Positions 36,837 to 45,785 of a stretch of DNA of 64,000 nucleotides are shown one piece after another. Positions within the stretch are counted from its first letter, which is position 1, and each line of letters starts with the position of its first letter. This DNA comes from CAVRGQ01 sp963720785. Lineage in GTDB: Bacteria > Actinomycetota > Acidimicrobiia > IMCC26256 > DASPTH01. The translations under genes and the position numbers were made by a program. The stretch is from contig CAVRGQ010000004.1 in the NCBI GenBank assembly GCA_963720785.1, positions 930,001-994,000 of the forward strand, in the 5' to 3' direction. The notes under the pieces are model-generated. The model saw only the letters and a program-made list of their open reading frames with translations, was not told the DNA's origin and ran no database searches.

Positions 36837-37226
36837 TCAGTGACCCCCCACCGCATCGGAGTAGACGTTCGGGTTCGAGAACTCCCGCCATCGGTACACC
36901 TTGCCGTCGCGGAAGTACAGGAACATCACGTAGTGGTTCCGGTACCAGCGGTCGGAACCCTTCACCTTGTTGTTCCCGCGCACCTCGACGATCACGAGGT
37001 CGGGATCCGCGGTGGGGAAGTGGTCGACGATCCGGTAGTCGACACTGTCGAAGCGCTCGAACACGCCGCCGAGCATCGACCGCAGCGCGTCGATGCCGAC
37101 CCGGTCGGGCAGGTCGAAGTAGGCGATCTCATAGACGATGTCGTCGGTGCACTGACGCAGCTCGCCCTCGGGGTCGCCGGCGTTCATGCAGTCGAGCATC
37201 TCGCGAACGGTGTCCAGGTTGGCCAT
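36837..37226 (-). CDS. NTF2-like / SnoaL-like protein
   Basis: A 129-residue small alpha+beta protein of cone-shaped NTF2 type: MANLDTVREMLDCMNAGDPE, VYEIAYFDLPDRVGIDALR, VDHFPTADPDLVIVEVRGN and the end KVYRWREFSNPNVYSD. Relatives include steroid isomerases, polyketide cyclases and limonene-epoxide hydrolases, but the catalytic residues cannot be assigned. ATG 37226 has TATGCT seven bases upstream. An ATG at 37238 is an alternative. It heads the operon with the double CoA-transferase. Confidence 0.82.
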   Translation of the reverse strand: MANLDTVREMLDCMNAGDPEGELRQCTDDIVYEIAYFDLPDRVGIDALRSMLGGVFERFDSVDYRIVDHFPTADPDLVIVEVRGNNKVKGSDRWYRNHYVMFLYFRDGKVYRWREFSNPNVYSDAVGGH

Positions 37227-37305
37227 GTCGCGAAGCATAGTGATCACTACCGAACCCGGCGACGGCAATCGCCGCTGGGGAGCTGCTGATATAGGTTCCC
37301 CGCCC
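37227..37305. promoter_or_regulatory. Divergent promoter region with 12-bp palindrome
   Basis: On minus TATGCT (37239-37234) precedes ATG 37226 by seven bases. On plus TAGGTT (37292-37297) precedes ATG 37306 by eight bases. The perfect palindrome TAGTGATCACTA (37238-37249) overlaps the minus -10 and could be an operator. A 12-bp palindrome is expected several times by chance in 64 kb, so this part is weak. Confidence 0.4.
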
Positions 37306-38096
37306 ATGAGAACCATTGCCATCACCGGATCCGCCTCGGGCATGGGCGCCGCCACTGCGGCCCGCGTGCGCGCCGCAGGAGACCGCGTCATCGGGATCGA
37401 CGTGCGCGACGCCGACGTCGTCGCCGACCTGGGCACGCCCGAGGGGCGCGCCGCCGCCATCGTGGCCGTCACCGAATTGTCGGGGGCGCGCTCGACGGCC
37501 TGGTCACGGCCGCCGGCCTCGCCGGCCTGCCCGACCGCCCCGCCTCGCTGCTCGTCGCGGTGAACTACTTCGGCACCGTGGAGCTGCTCGCGGGGCTGCG
37601 CCCGCTGCTCGCCAAGGGCACCGAGCCCGCGGCCGTGGCGTTCAGCTCGAACTCCACCACGTGCCAGCCCGGCCTCGACGAGTCGCTCATCCAGGCGCTG
37701 CTCGCCGGCGACGAAGCGGCCGCCAAGGCGCAGGCGGGCGACGGCGAGTCACTCAGCACCTACCCGGTCACCAAGACCGCACTGTCGTGGTGGGTGCGCC
37801 ACCATGCGCCCACGCCCGAGTGGGCGGGTGCGGGCGTCACCCTCAACGCGATCGCACCCGGCGCGGTCGACACGCCGCTCCTGCAAGAGGGGCTGAACGA
37901 CCCGACCGTGGGCCCTGCCATCGAGGGGTTCCAGGCGCCGATCGGCCGTCGGGGCACCCCCGATGAGCTCGCCGCCGTGGTGGAGTTCCTGCTCGGCCCG
38001 AACACCCGGTTCGTGACCGGCTCGATCTGGTTCTGCGACGGTGGCATGGACGCGCAGCTCCGGCCGGAGGACTTCCCGACCCCTTGGAAGGTGTGA
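37306..38096 (+). CDS. SDR oxidoreductase, 3-alpha-hydroxysteroid dehydrogenase-like, frameshifted
   Basis: ATG 37306 starts MRTIAITGSASGMGAATAAR with VIGIDVRDADVVADLGTPEG, the pattern of Comamonas-type 3-alpha-hydroxysteroid dehydrogenase/carbonyl reductase. At 37482-37486 a run of five G should be six. The protein continues as ALDGLVTAAGLAGLPDRPAS, VNYFGTVELLAGLRPLL, the active-site Tyr-x3-Lys YPVTKTA and APGAVDTPLLQEGL to 38096. Corrected length is about 263 residues. It should interconvert an alcohol and a ketone on a polycyclic or cyclic substrate with NAD(P). The steroid substrate is inference. Confidence 0.87.
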
Positions 38097-38097
38097 C

Positions 38098-38532
38098 ATG
38101 TACGACGCCGAATCCGTCGAGGCGATCAAGAACCTCAAGGCCCGCTACTACCGCTGCATGGACACCAAGCAGTGGGACGGCTGGAACGACGTGTTCGCGC
38201 TCGACGCGACCCTCGACACCCGCGAGGAAGCTCCCGACCTCGAGATCGTGGTGGGGCGCGAGAACATCATCGCGTTCGTGTCGAACGTCCTGGAGGGCGT
38301 GACCACGTGCCACCACGGGCACATGCCGGAGATCGAGCTGACCTCCGAGACCACTGCGACCGGCATCTGGGCGATGGAGGACCACCTCTGGGTGTCGGAG
38401 GGCAACCCGCTCCCGTACCGCTCGCTGCACGGCTACGGCCACTACCACGAGACCTACGAGAAGGTCGATGGTCAGTGGCTCATCAAGACGCTGAAGCTCA
38501 CCCGCATCCGCGTCGACGCCGAGCTCGCGTAG
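38098..38532 (+). CDS. NTF2-like / SnoaL-like protein
   Basis: A 144-residue NTF2-like protein: IKNLKARYYRCMDTKQWDGW at the N-terminus (a common opening in SnoaL-like ring hydratases or isomerases), FALDATLDT, TTCHHGHMPEIEL and a C-terminal LIKTLKLTRIRVD. The start lies one base after the SDR stop. Together with the SDR, hydrolase, alcohol dehydrogenase and P450 genes around it, it may act on ring intermediates. Catalytic residues are not certain. Confidence 0.85.
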   Translation: MYDAESVEAIKNLKARYYRCMDTKQWDGWNDVFALDATLDTREEAPDLEIVVGRENIIAFVSNVLEGVTTCHHGHMPEIELTSETTATGIWAMEDHLWVSEGNPLPYRSLHGYGHYHETYEKVDGQWLIKTLKLTRIRVDAELA

Positions 38533-38552
38533 GCCGTGGCCGACCTCCGCTG

Positions 38553-39527
38553 ATGGCCGGACGGCAGTACGACCCACGCCTGCGCCCCGCGCAGCCGGCC
38601 GCGCCTGCGGCCGACGCGTTCACCATCCACCGCTCGGAAGTGGCCGACGGCCTCTCGCTCGCCTACGTACGCGAGGGTGTCGGTGGCTACCCGGTGCTGC
38701 TGCTCCACGGCTACCCGGAGACGAAGCGGATCTGGTGGCGCAACATCGAGACGCTCGCCGCGTACGGCTTCGAGGTCATCGTCCCAGACCTCCGCGGCTT
38801 CGGCGACAGCGACCTCTCCGCGAACGACGAGTACGACCTCGTCCTGTACTCGCGTGACGTGCACACGCTCGTCCACGACGTGCTCGGCCACGAGTCGTGC
38901 GCGGTGGTCGGTGGCGACGTGGGGGGTGTGGTGGCGGTCGACCTCGTGCACCGCTTCCCCGGGTTCGTCTCGCGCCTCTGCTACTTCGACACCGTGCCGC
39001 CGATGGCGCTCGAGGAGTACGCGGCTGCGGGCCTCGACCTCGGGTCGATGAGCGCGATGGCCGACGGCCCCACCGGCGACTACCGCGAGCTGCAGGGCGC
39101 GCGTCCCGACGAGCTCGCCGCGATGCTGCCCACCGACGCGGCGCGCCGCCTCTGGATCGCGGGCATGTACCAGAGTCGCCTGTGGGCGTCACCCGGTGCG
39201 TTCACCCGCGACGACGTCGACTTCATGACCGAGCCGTTCGCGAGCGAGGAGCGGATCCGCGCGGCATGGGCGGTGTACCAGCTCGCGCACGGGCGCCCGA
39301 TGAGCGAGATGCCGATGACCCTCGGCACCGTCGACGTGCCCACGCTGCTGCTCTACGGGGCCGACGACCACGTGGTCGGCGACGACTTCATGCACTTCTG
39401 CGAGGCCGCGTTCACCCAGCGGCTCGGGCCGCTCATGGTGCCGGGTGCGGGCCACTTCCTGCAGTGGGAGCGGGCCGACATCCTCAACCCGCTCCTCGTG
39501 ACGGTCTTCGAGTCGCTCAAGCCTTGA
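38553..39527 (+). CDS. Alpha/beta-hydrolase, epoxide hydrolase / haloalkane dehalogenase-like
   Basis: A 324-residue alpha/beta-hydrolase with LLLHGYPETKRIWWRNI, VPDLRGFGDSD and an Asp nucleophile, D122 in VVGGDVGGVVA, rather than Ser. The cap and late segments are VPTLLLYGADDHVVGDD and GAGHFLQWERAD with the catalytic His. An Asp nucleophile is typical of epoxide hydrolases and dehalogenases. An epoxide made by the P450 or LLM enzyme is a plausible substrate (inference). It ends one base before the converging alcohol dehydrogenase. Confidence 0.88.
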   Translation: MAGRQYDPRLRPAQPAAPAADAFTIHRSEVADGLSLAYVREGVGGYPVLLLHGYPETKRIWWRNIETLAAYGFEVIVPDLRGFGDSDLSANDEYDLVLYSRDVHTLVHDVLGHESCAVVGGDVGGVVAVDLVHRFPGFVSRLCYFDTVPPMALEEYAAAGLDLGSMSAMADGPTGDYRELQGARPDELAAMLPTDAARRLWIAGMYQSRLWASPGAFTRDDVDFMTEPFASEERIRAAWAVYQLAHGRPMSEMPMTLGTVDVPTLLLYGADDHVVGDDFMHFCEAAFTQRLGPLMVPGAGHFLQWERADILNPLLVTVFESLKP

Positions 39528-40625
39528 TCACGGGGTCCTGACGATGCCCGGCCCGTCGAGGTCGTGGCGGATCAGGATCTTCATGTGCTCGATGTCGTGG
39601 TAGCGGCCCGGACGCAGGTGCGCGAACACCTCGTCGACCGCGTCGAGTGACGCGTACCCGGTGACGAGCTGCGACGCGTCGATGCGCCCGTCGGCCATGC
39701 GCCCGTACGTCTCCGCGAACGGGTACTCCTCGCCGTCGGGACCCATGCCCAGGCAGAACTCGATGGTGATGTTCTTGTAGATGCCGACGATCGGGCGGAT
39801 CGCGTCGTCGACCATGCACGCGCCCACCACCGTGATGCGGGTGAACTGCGGCGCGGCGTAGAGCAGCTGGTCGAGCACGCCGGGCTTCCCCGATGCCTCG
39901 TACACGAACAGCCGTTGGTCGGGGGCGGCGAGGTCGTGCCAGGCGGCGACCGGGTCGTCGGCCGCGGGATCGACGGCGAAGTGCGCGCCGAACGCCTTCG
40001 CGATGCGCCGACGTTCGGGCGAGGGCTCCGACGCGACGATCGGCGTGATGCCGCGCGCCGCCAGCTCGGCGACCGCGCCGAGGCCGACCGGCCCGCACCC
40101 GGTGACGATCGCGCCGGCGGGCGCCTCGATCCGGGAGCGCATCACCCCGTTGATCCCCGTGGCGAGCGGGTCGACCGCGGCCGCCTCGTAGGGCGACACG
40201 CCCTCGGGGATCTTCACGTGGCCGAACGGCGCGACCACCACGCGCTCCGCGAGCGCGCCGGGGTAGTCGCTCGCGTAGCCCACGCAGTGGACGACGCCCT
40301 CCGGGTCGATCACCGTGGGCGACACGAGGAGCACGTCGCCGGGGGAGTACTCGACACCGAACTGGTCGACGTCGGCGCCCACCTCTACCACGCGTGCGGT
40401 GAACTCGTGCCCGAACACGAGGTCGCGGTCGGGGTCGAACAAGAAGAGCGGGGTGCCGCTGGCCCGGGACGCGTGGAGGAAGTCGTCGGTGTGGTCCATC
40501 GCGTTGAGGTCGCCGCCGCACACCCCTGCGGCGATCGGCTCGACGAGCAGCTGCTGCCGGTTCGGTGCGACATCGGGCACTTCCTTGAGGCCGAGGTGCC
40601 CGTCGCGCATGACCACGGCCCTCAC
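39528..40625 (-). CDS. Zinc-type medium-chain alcohol dehydrogenase
   Basis: A 365-residue MDR enzyme starting at GTG 40625, overlapping the P450 stop by 4 bp. The catalytic zinc segment GVCGGDLNAMDH and DLVFGHEFTARVVEVG are present, then IVTGCGPVGLGAVAELAARG as the NAD-binding Rossmann motif. The four-Cys structural zinc loop of classical ADHs is missing. It probably oxidises the alcohol formed by the coupled P450. Confidence 0.9.
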   Translation of the reverse strand: MRAVVMRDGHLGLKEVPDVAPNRQQLLVEPIAAGVCGGDLNAMDHTDDFLHASRASGTPLFLFDPDRDLVFGHEFTARVVEVGADVDQFGVEYSPGDVLLVSPTVIDPEGVVHCVGYASDYPGALAERVVVAPFGHVKIPEGVSPYEAAAVDPLATGINGVMRSRIEAPAGAIVTGCGPVGLGAVAELAARGITPIVASEPSPERRRIAKAFGAHFAVDPAADDPVAAWHDLAAPDQRLFVYEASGKPGVLDQLLYAAPQFTRITVVGACMVDDAIRPIVGIYKNITIEFCLGMGPDGEEYPFAETYGRMADGRIDASQLVTGYASLDAVDEVFAHLRPGRYHDIEHMKILIRHDLDGPGIVRTP

Positions 40626-41825
40626 CGGACCGCCTCCCACCGCACGGGCAGCTCGGCGAACCCGTCGATCAGGTTGGAGTGCACGCGGGGCATCTCCGCC
40701 GGGTCGCACGCGAGCTCCAACCCCTCGAACCGCTCGAGGATCGCCTCGAACATCAGCCTCCCCTCCAGCCGCGCGAGGTGGGCGCCCAGGCAGAAGTGCG
40801 GGCCGCCCGCACCGAACGCGACGTGGTCGTTGGGCGACCGGGTGATGTCGATGCCGTCGGGATCGGTGAACTCGCGGACGTCGCGGTTGGCCGACGCGTA
40901 GGACATCAGCACGTGGTCGCCGGCGCGGATCTCCTGCCCGGCGATCTCGGTGTCCTTCGCCGCGGTGCGGGTGAAGTGCATGACCGGCGTGGAGTGGCGC
41001 AGCAGCTCCTCGATCGCGGTGGGCAGCAGCGCCGGGTCGGCGCGCAGCTTTGCGAGCTGGTCGGGATGCTCCAGCAACGTCTTGGTGCCGGTGGTGATCA
41101 AGTTGCGCGTCGTCTCCGAACCCGCGTTCTGCAGGAGCAGGAAGAAGAAGTCGAGATGCAGGTCGGTGAGCTGCTCGCCGTCGACCTCCGCGGCGATGAG
41201 CGCGGCTGATGAGGTCGTCGCGCGGCTCCTTGCGCCGCTCCGCGCACATCGCGTCCGCATAGGCGAACATCGACGTCATCGCCTCGGCCCGCTGCTCCAT
41301 CGTGACGGCGGGGTCGAAACCGAAGGTCAGCTCGGTCCAGTCGAAGACCTGCTTGCGGTCCTCCTCGGGCACGCCCACGAGGTCGGCGATGATGTGCAGC
41401 GGCAACCAGAGTGCGATGTCGTGCACGAGGTCGCACTCGCTGCGATCGGCGACCGAGTCGATCACCGAGTGGACGCGGCGCGTGATGTGGTCGCTCAGGT
41501 CGTTGATGCGCCGCGGTGTGAAGCCCGCGCTGATGAGTTTGCGCAGCTTCGTGTGGTCGGGCGGGTCGAGCGAGATCAGCAGCAGCGACGTGCCGTCGGT
41601 CTCGTGGGCTCCCGAATCCGGAACGAACGGATCGGGAGAGTTCTTGAACGCGGTCCAATCCCGGGAGACCCGCTGCACGTCCTCGAAACGTGGGACGACC
41701 CAGTAGCCGTTGTCCCAGGCCGGGTGCTCGAAGTGGTGGATCGGCCCCGCTTCCCGCAACTCGGCGAGCGCCTCGTAGGGGAAGCCGTGGGCGTAGGTGG
41801 TGGGGTCGTGCAACGCGAGCGTCAT
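40622..41825 (-). CDS. Cytochrome P450, frameshifted
   Basis: The N-terminal 200 residues (MTLALHDPTTYAHGFPYEAL, DPPDHTKLRKLISAGFTPRR) read from ATG 41825. At about 41204 an extra C shifts the frame, and the protein continues as ALIAAEVDGEQLTDLHLDFF. It then shows the I-helix NAGSETTRN, the ExxR helix EELLRHS and the heme ligand loop FGAGGPHFCLGAHLARLE. Corrected length is about 400 residues, a soluble actinobacterial P450. Its length and motifs fit groups such as CYP125/CYP142-type sterol hydroxylases, but family assignment needs a tree. It is coupled to the alcohol dehydrogenase. Confidence 0.9.
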
Positions 41826-41839
41826 GCCCGCGGACTGTA
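41826..41839 (-). promoter_or_regulatory. Leaderless promoter (-10 TACAGT) of the P450 operon
   Basis: TACAGT on minus (41839-41834) lies eight bases before ATG 41825 with no ribosome binding site between. It drives the P450-alcohol dehydrogenase pair. Confidence 0.4.
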
Positions 41840-41867
41840 TCGGGCCCGTCTTGTGGGCGCCCGTGCG

Positions 41868-42044
41868 CTACGCGCTGGCGCGCACGTCCTCGGCGGGGAG
41901 CAGCTCCGGCGTCCACGCGTGCGCGCCGTCGTGGCCGGCGGGGCGCAGGCACCGCAGCTGGTAATGGAGGCGCGTGGAGCGGGTCTCGTTGCAGGGTTCG
42001 TGAACGGATCTCTGGGTCATCGGCTGGGTCGTCGGCTGCGTCAT
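41868..42044 (-). CDS. Small (58-residue) Cys/His protein
   Basis: ATG 42044 is preceded by a perfect ribosome binding site AGGAGGA (42059-42053) at good spacing, and the frame runs 59 codons to a TAG at 41868-41870. The peptide begins MTQPTTQPMT. It contains C18, C32, H38 and H42 in RCLRPAGHDGAHAWTPELL. A C-x5-H-x3-H pattern with the CLxPxGHxGxH flavour recurs in small actinobacterial proteins and may bind zinc. It lies just upstream of the P450 operon on the same strand. Function unknown; it could be a small regulator or a metal-binding partner. Confidence 0.55.
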   Translation of the reverse strand: MTQPTTQPMTQRSVHEPCNETRSTRLHYQLRCLRPAGHDGAHAWTPELLPAEDVRASA

Positions 42045-42153
42045 GGGGGTTGTCCTCCTGGGGGTCGGAGGGCGGACCTCTGCTGTACCAAGTCAATCAT
42101 CGGCGCTGCGACCGACTTCCTGAGGGCCGATCGGTAACGGGCGGATGAACAGT

Positions 42154-42177
42154 GTCCTTCGTGCGGTCCTTCGTGCG
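42154..42177. repeat. Two perfect tandem copies of a 12-bp unit
   Basis: GTCCTTCGTGCG occurs twice without gap at 42154-42165 and 42166-42177, ending 11 bp before the ATG of the MDR reductase. It could be a direct-repeat regulator site or a simple tandem duplication. Confidence 0.5.
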
Positions 42178-42188
42178 ATGCTTCCCCC

Positions 42189-43224
42189 ATGCAGGCATGG
42201 ATGCTTTCCGAGCACGGCGCGCCGGACGAGGTGCTGGCGCTGGAGGACGTACCCGAGCCCGAACCGGCTCCGGGCGAGGTGCGCGTACGCGTCGAGGCCG
42301 CAACCGCGAACTTCAACGACATCGACCTGGTGCGCGGTCGCTACCTCACGGTGAACCCGCCGTTGCCCGCGATCCCGGGCATGGAGGTGGTGGGCGAGGT
42401 CGACGCGGTGGGCGCCGGTGTCGACGCCGACTGGCTCGGTCGCCGCGTGTGCGCAGTGCCCACGGGCGCGTTCGGCGGCTACGCCGAGCTCGCGTGTGCG
42501 CCCCTGGCGATGACCTTCGAGCTTCCCGCGTCGTTCGCCCTCCCCGACGCGGCCGCGCTGTACATGCCGTTCCACCTCGCGTGGCAGGCGCTCCACTCGC
42601 GCGGCCACCTGCAATCGGGCGAGACGCTGCTCGTGCACGCGGCCGCCGGCGGTGTGGGCTCGGCCGCGGTGCAGCTCGGCGTGCTCGCGGGCGCACGCGT
42701 GCTCGCGACGGCGGGCTCGCCCGCCAAGACCCACCTCGCGGCGTCACTCGGTGCCGACGTCGCGATCGACTACCGCGCCACCGACTTCGTCACCGCGGTC
42801 CTCGAGGCCACCGACGGGCGCGGCGTCGACGTCGCCTTCGACACGATCGGTGGTGACACCACCACGCAGACGTTCCGCTGCATGGCCTACGGGGGCCGTC
42901 ACCTCCTCGCCGGCTTCGCGTCGGGCATCGAGGCGGAGGACCAGGGCAGCATCGTGCCCCGGCCGATCCTGTTCGGGAACTTCTCGCTCGTCGGCGTGTG
43001 CCACAGCTACGTCGACGATCCCGCCGCGGTGCGCCGCGCCGCCGGGGTGAACTTCCCCTCGCACGCGGCAGGGCGAGGCGCTGCACCGCGAGCTGCTCGG
43101 CCACGTCGCGGACGGACGCCTCCGGGCGGTCGTCGGCCTCGACGTGCCGTGGTCGGAGCTGCCCGCTGCCCTCGCGGCGATGGAACGCCGGGAGACGGTG
43201 GGGCGGGTCGTGATCCGGGCCTGA
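42189..43224 (+). CDS. MDR family NADPH:quinone oxidoreductase-like protein, frameshifted near C-terminus
   Basis: ATG 42189 starts MQAWMLSEHGAPDEVLALED, followed by the GroES-like domain (ANFNDIDLVRGRY, PAIPGMEVVGEV) and the NADPH site LLVHAAAGGVGSAAVQLGVL. No zinc ligands are seen, fitting the quinone-oxidoreductase branch. At about 43067 an extra G shifts the frame. The true end continues as QGEALHRELLGHVADGRLR to ETVGRVVIRA and stops at 43224. Corrected length is about 345 residues. It probably reduces enones or quinones. Confidence 0.88.
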
Positions 43225-43237
43225 GGCGGCTGCGTGC

Positions 43238-44421
43238 CTACTTGCCGCGCAGCTTGCGCGTGACCGGATTGGTCACGACCTGCTGCGTGAGCCGGTAGGA
43301 GCGGGTCGACCGCGTCGCCGCGAGTTCCCGCTGCGCTGTCCTCCGCCGCGGCGCGGGTGCGTTCGAGCTCCGCGCGCGAACAGTTGGTTGTCGGCGAGGA
43401 GGTCTTCGGCCCACGAGCGTGCATGCTGGGCGGCGATGCCCCGGTCGGAGAGTTCGATGGTGATCTCCTGCAGCCAGGTGCGGTCGTAATACTCCCCACC
43501 CCGCGCGATCGCCGCCTCCTCGCGGGCGTCCTCCTCGGCGCTCCACTCGGCGAGCTGCGCGGGGTCGGCGAGCACGTCCTTGCGGGGCTGACCGGCGAAG
43601 TAGGCGAACAGCGTGCGGTCGGGGTACGTGGCGACGTACTCGGCGTCGAGCGCGAGCAGCCGCTCCACATGGGGAGACGACTCCGCTTCGGGCGCGTCGA
43701 GGATCGCCTCGTTGTGCGTGAGCAGCGGGTAGGCGATGGCGCCGCCGACGCGCACGAACTCCGCGACGGTGAAGTACCGCGCGAAGGTGTCGAACAGCAG
43801 CTCGGAGTGGATCGACTCGGTCGGGTCGGTCGCCAGGATCGTGGGGAGGTGCGGGTACACCATGTCCTGGCGCAGGTGCTCCGGGAGCTCCTTGTTCGCG
43901 GCCCAGGAGCGGATCCAACCGTCGAGCTCGTACTGGATGCGGTGGGGACCGATGTAGTCGTAGGAGACGAACCAACCGTCGTCGGGCAGACGGGAGGCCA
44001 GCTCGTGGAACACGCGGTCGATCCGGGCCACGTGGTGCGCGGCGTCGACGTTCACCACGAGGTCGAACTCGACGTCGGGGAAGTCGGCGGTGTTGGTGTC
44101 CATCTCGACGTAGGTGAGGGGGCGGTCACCGGCGGCGTCACGCGCCTGGGCGAGGAGCTCCGGCCCGCAGTCGATGCCGGTCGCCGCCTCGATGATCCCG
44201 GCGTCGACGAGGTCGCGCTCCACCCAGCCGTTCCCGCAGTTGAGCACGAGCGCATGGCGGAACGTGCGCCCCGCCTTCCGGCGGAAGTGCTCGCCCCACC
44301 CCACGGCGGGATCGCCGCTGATGGTGCGGTTGATGTGCCCGCGCACCACGGGGTGGCGGTCCCAGTAGGTCCCCGGGTAGTAGACGGAGCTGTTGAGGTT
44401 GATGCCGTAGTCGTTGCCCAC
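43238..44421 (-). CDS. Class I SAM-dependent methyltransferase, frameshifted near C-terminus
   Basis: GTG 44421 starts GNDYGINLNSSVYYPGTYWD. The SAM site is ALVLNCGNGWVERDLVDAG, with acidic TGIDCGPELLAQAR and VVNVDAAHHVARIDRVFHEL as later motifs. It spans about 345 residues to QLFAR. Then two small breaks (about 43371 and about 43335) scramble the tail, which in another frame reads QRELAATRSTRSYRLTQQV and ends at 43238. It methylates an unknown acceptor. It follows the EthD-like gene by nine bases in an operon controlled by operator copy 5. Confidence 0.85.
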
Positions 44422-44430
44422 CCGGCTCTT

Positions 44431-45247
44431 CTACCAGAGCTCGTCGGTGTAGGTGTCGGTCCCGAAGACGGTGTTGAGGAAGGGCGACGTCCACACGTGC
44501 GTGGCGAGACCGCTCGCGTCGATGGCCTCGCCGATCTTCGCGTAACCCTCGGCCCAGCCCTCCTCGGGGTCGTGGTCGAGGAAGTGGAGCTGCAGGAACC
44601 GGCTCGGGCCCGCATCGGGGAGCACGACGTCGGCGGGGCGGTCCTCCTTCATCGGGAGGACGAGGTTGCTCGACACCAGGTCGGGGCCCCACGACGCCGC
44701 GAAACGCACCGGGGAGGTACTGCTCCTTCATCCAGGCCTCGACCTCGGCGTGGGTGTGGCCCTCGTTCACGTCGCCGGCCACGACGACGAGGCCGGGGTA
44801 ATTGCGGTCGAGCGCGAGCTCGATCGTGGTGCTGACCTCGGCAGAGCGGGCCGACCACTCCAGCTCGTAGAGCAGGGTGTGGATGTGCTGGCGGTGGGCG
44901 AACATGCGACCGTCGCGGTGCAGGGCGTTCACCTGGATCACCGACCAGTCGTTCCAGTCGTCGTGGTGGCCCTCCAGCACCCAGTAGATCGCCAGGTACG
45001 ACCCGGTGACGTTGTCCTCGCCCATGGTCATGTCGGTGTTGGCGGGGTAGCGGAGGTCCTTCATCCGCCGGGTGGCGACGAAGCGGTCGCCCGCGAACTG
45101 CCACGGGGCGATCATGCAGCCCGCGTAGAAGTGGTCGTGCTCGTACCAGCGGTTGTACTCCACCTCGTGGCCCCGCTCGGGCTCCACCATCGTGAAGAGC
45201 AGGGTGCCCAGCTTGATGGCGTAGTCGTCGACTCCGGGGATGGCCAT
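44431..45247 (-). CDS. Unrecognised protein, possible dimeric alpha/beta-barrel (EthD-like), frameshifted
   Basis: ATG 45247 follows AAGGAG. The N-terminal 180 residues (IKLGTLLFTMVEPERGHEVE, YNRWYEHDHFYAGCMIAPW, MFAHRQHIHTLL) read in one frame. At 44711-44714 a GGG has become GGGG (CCCC on the coding strand). The protein continues as RFAASWGPDLVSSNLVLPM to TDELW at 44431. Corrected length is about 271 residues. Two halves rich in His, Trp and Tyr suggest two ferredoxin-like EthD/antibiotic-monooxygenase type domains, but I do not recognise it firmly. Cotranscribed with the methyltransferase. Confidence 0.78.
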
Positions 45248-45281
45248 GGGTGCTCCTTCTTCGGGCGCTGGTCGGGCGCCG

Positions 45282-45311
45282 ACGCTAGCTTGTTTTCTGA
45301 CGACTCGTCAG
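45282..45311 (-). promoter_or_regulatory. Operator copy 5 and -10 of the EthD-like/methyltransferase operon
   Basis: The perfect palindrome CTGACGACTCGTCAG lies at 45297-45311. On the minus strand its arm gives TGACGA, a -35-like hexamer, 17 bp before TAGCGT (45287-45282), the same geometry as at the tetR promoter. It lies between divergent genes, so the plus-strand VOC gene (ATG 45345) may share control. Confidence 0.68.
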
Positions 45312-45344
45312 ACGCCGCCCTTGACCCGGGGGAGACACAAGAGC

Positions 45345-45785
45345 ATGGCCGACTTCCGACCCAGCCACTTCGGGCTCTGCGTCAGTGACCTCGAACGTTC
45401 CCTGCGCTTCTACGTCGACGGCCTCGGCTTCGAGCGCGGCGACAGCTTCGATTTGGACAGCGACGCCGCGCCCGGACTCGACCGCAGCCTCGAGGTGCCG
45501 GGCCGGGTGCAGATCACGTCGCAGTTCGTGAAGAACGACACGATGACGATCGAGCTGCTGCACTTCGCGGAGCCCGGGGTGATCGGCGAGCCGTCGGCGG
45601 TGCGCAACCGGCGGGGCCTCACCCACATGTCGTTCTACGTGGATGACGTCGACGCCGCGGCCGAGCACCTCGTCGCGCACGGCGCCACCGTCCTGCCCGA
45701 CACCCGCTCGAGCGTCGGTGTCGAGATCCTGTTCCTGTCCGACCCCGACGGGGTGCGCGTGGAGCTCATGGCGGTGCCCGTCTGA
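45345..45785 (+). CDS. VOC superfamily (glyoxalase / methylmalonyl-CoA epimerase-like) protein
   Basis: A 146-residue vicinal-oxygen-chelate protein with likely metal ligands H8 (RPSHFGLCVSDLERS), E70 (MTIELLHF), H94 (GLTHMSFYVDD) and E140 (GVRVELMAV). Size and ligand spacing fit single-domain epimerases, glyoxalases or extradiol-type enzymes. A GGGGGAG ribosome binding site is present. The stop overlaps the next ACAD start (TGATG), so it belongs to an acyl-CoA pathway operon. Confidence 0.9.
   Translation: MADFRPSHFGLCVSDLERSLRFYVDGLGFERGDSFDLDSDAAPGLDRSLEVPGRVQITSQFVKNDTMTIELLHFAEPGVIGEPSAVRNRRGLTHMSFYVDDVDAAAEHLVAHGATVLPDTRSSVGVEILFLSDPDGVRVELMAVPV

Noticed and set aside
39528..41825. Apparent P450-alcohol dehydrogenase fusion (765 residues)
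   Set aside because: The heme-binding half of the P450 is in another frame; correcting one base restores two overlapping genes.
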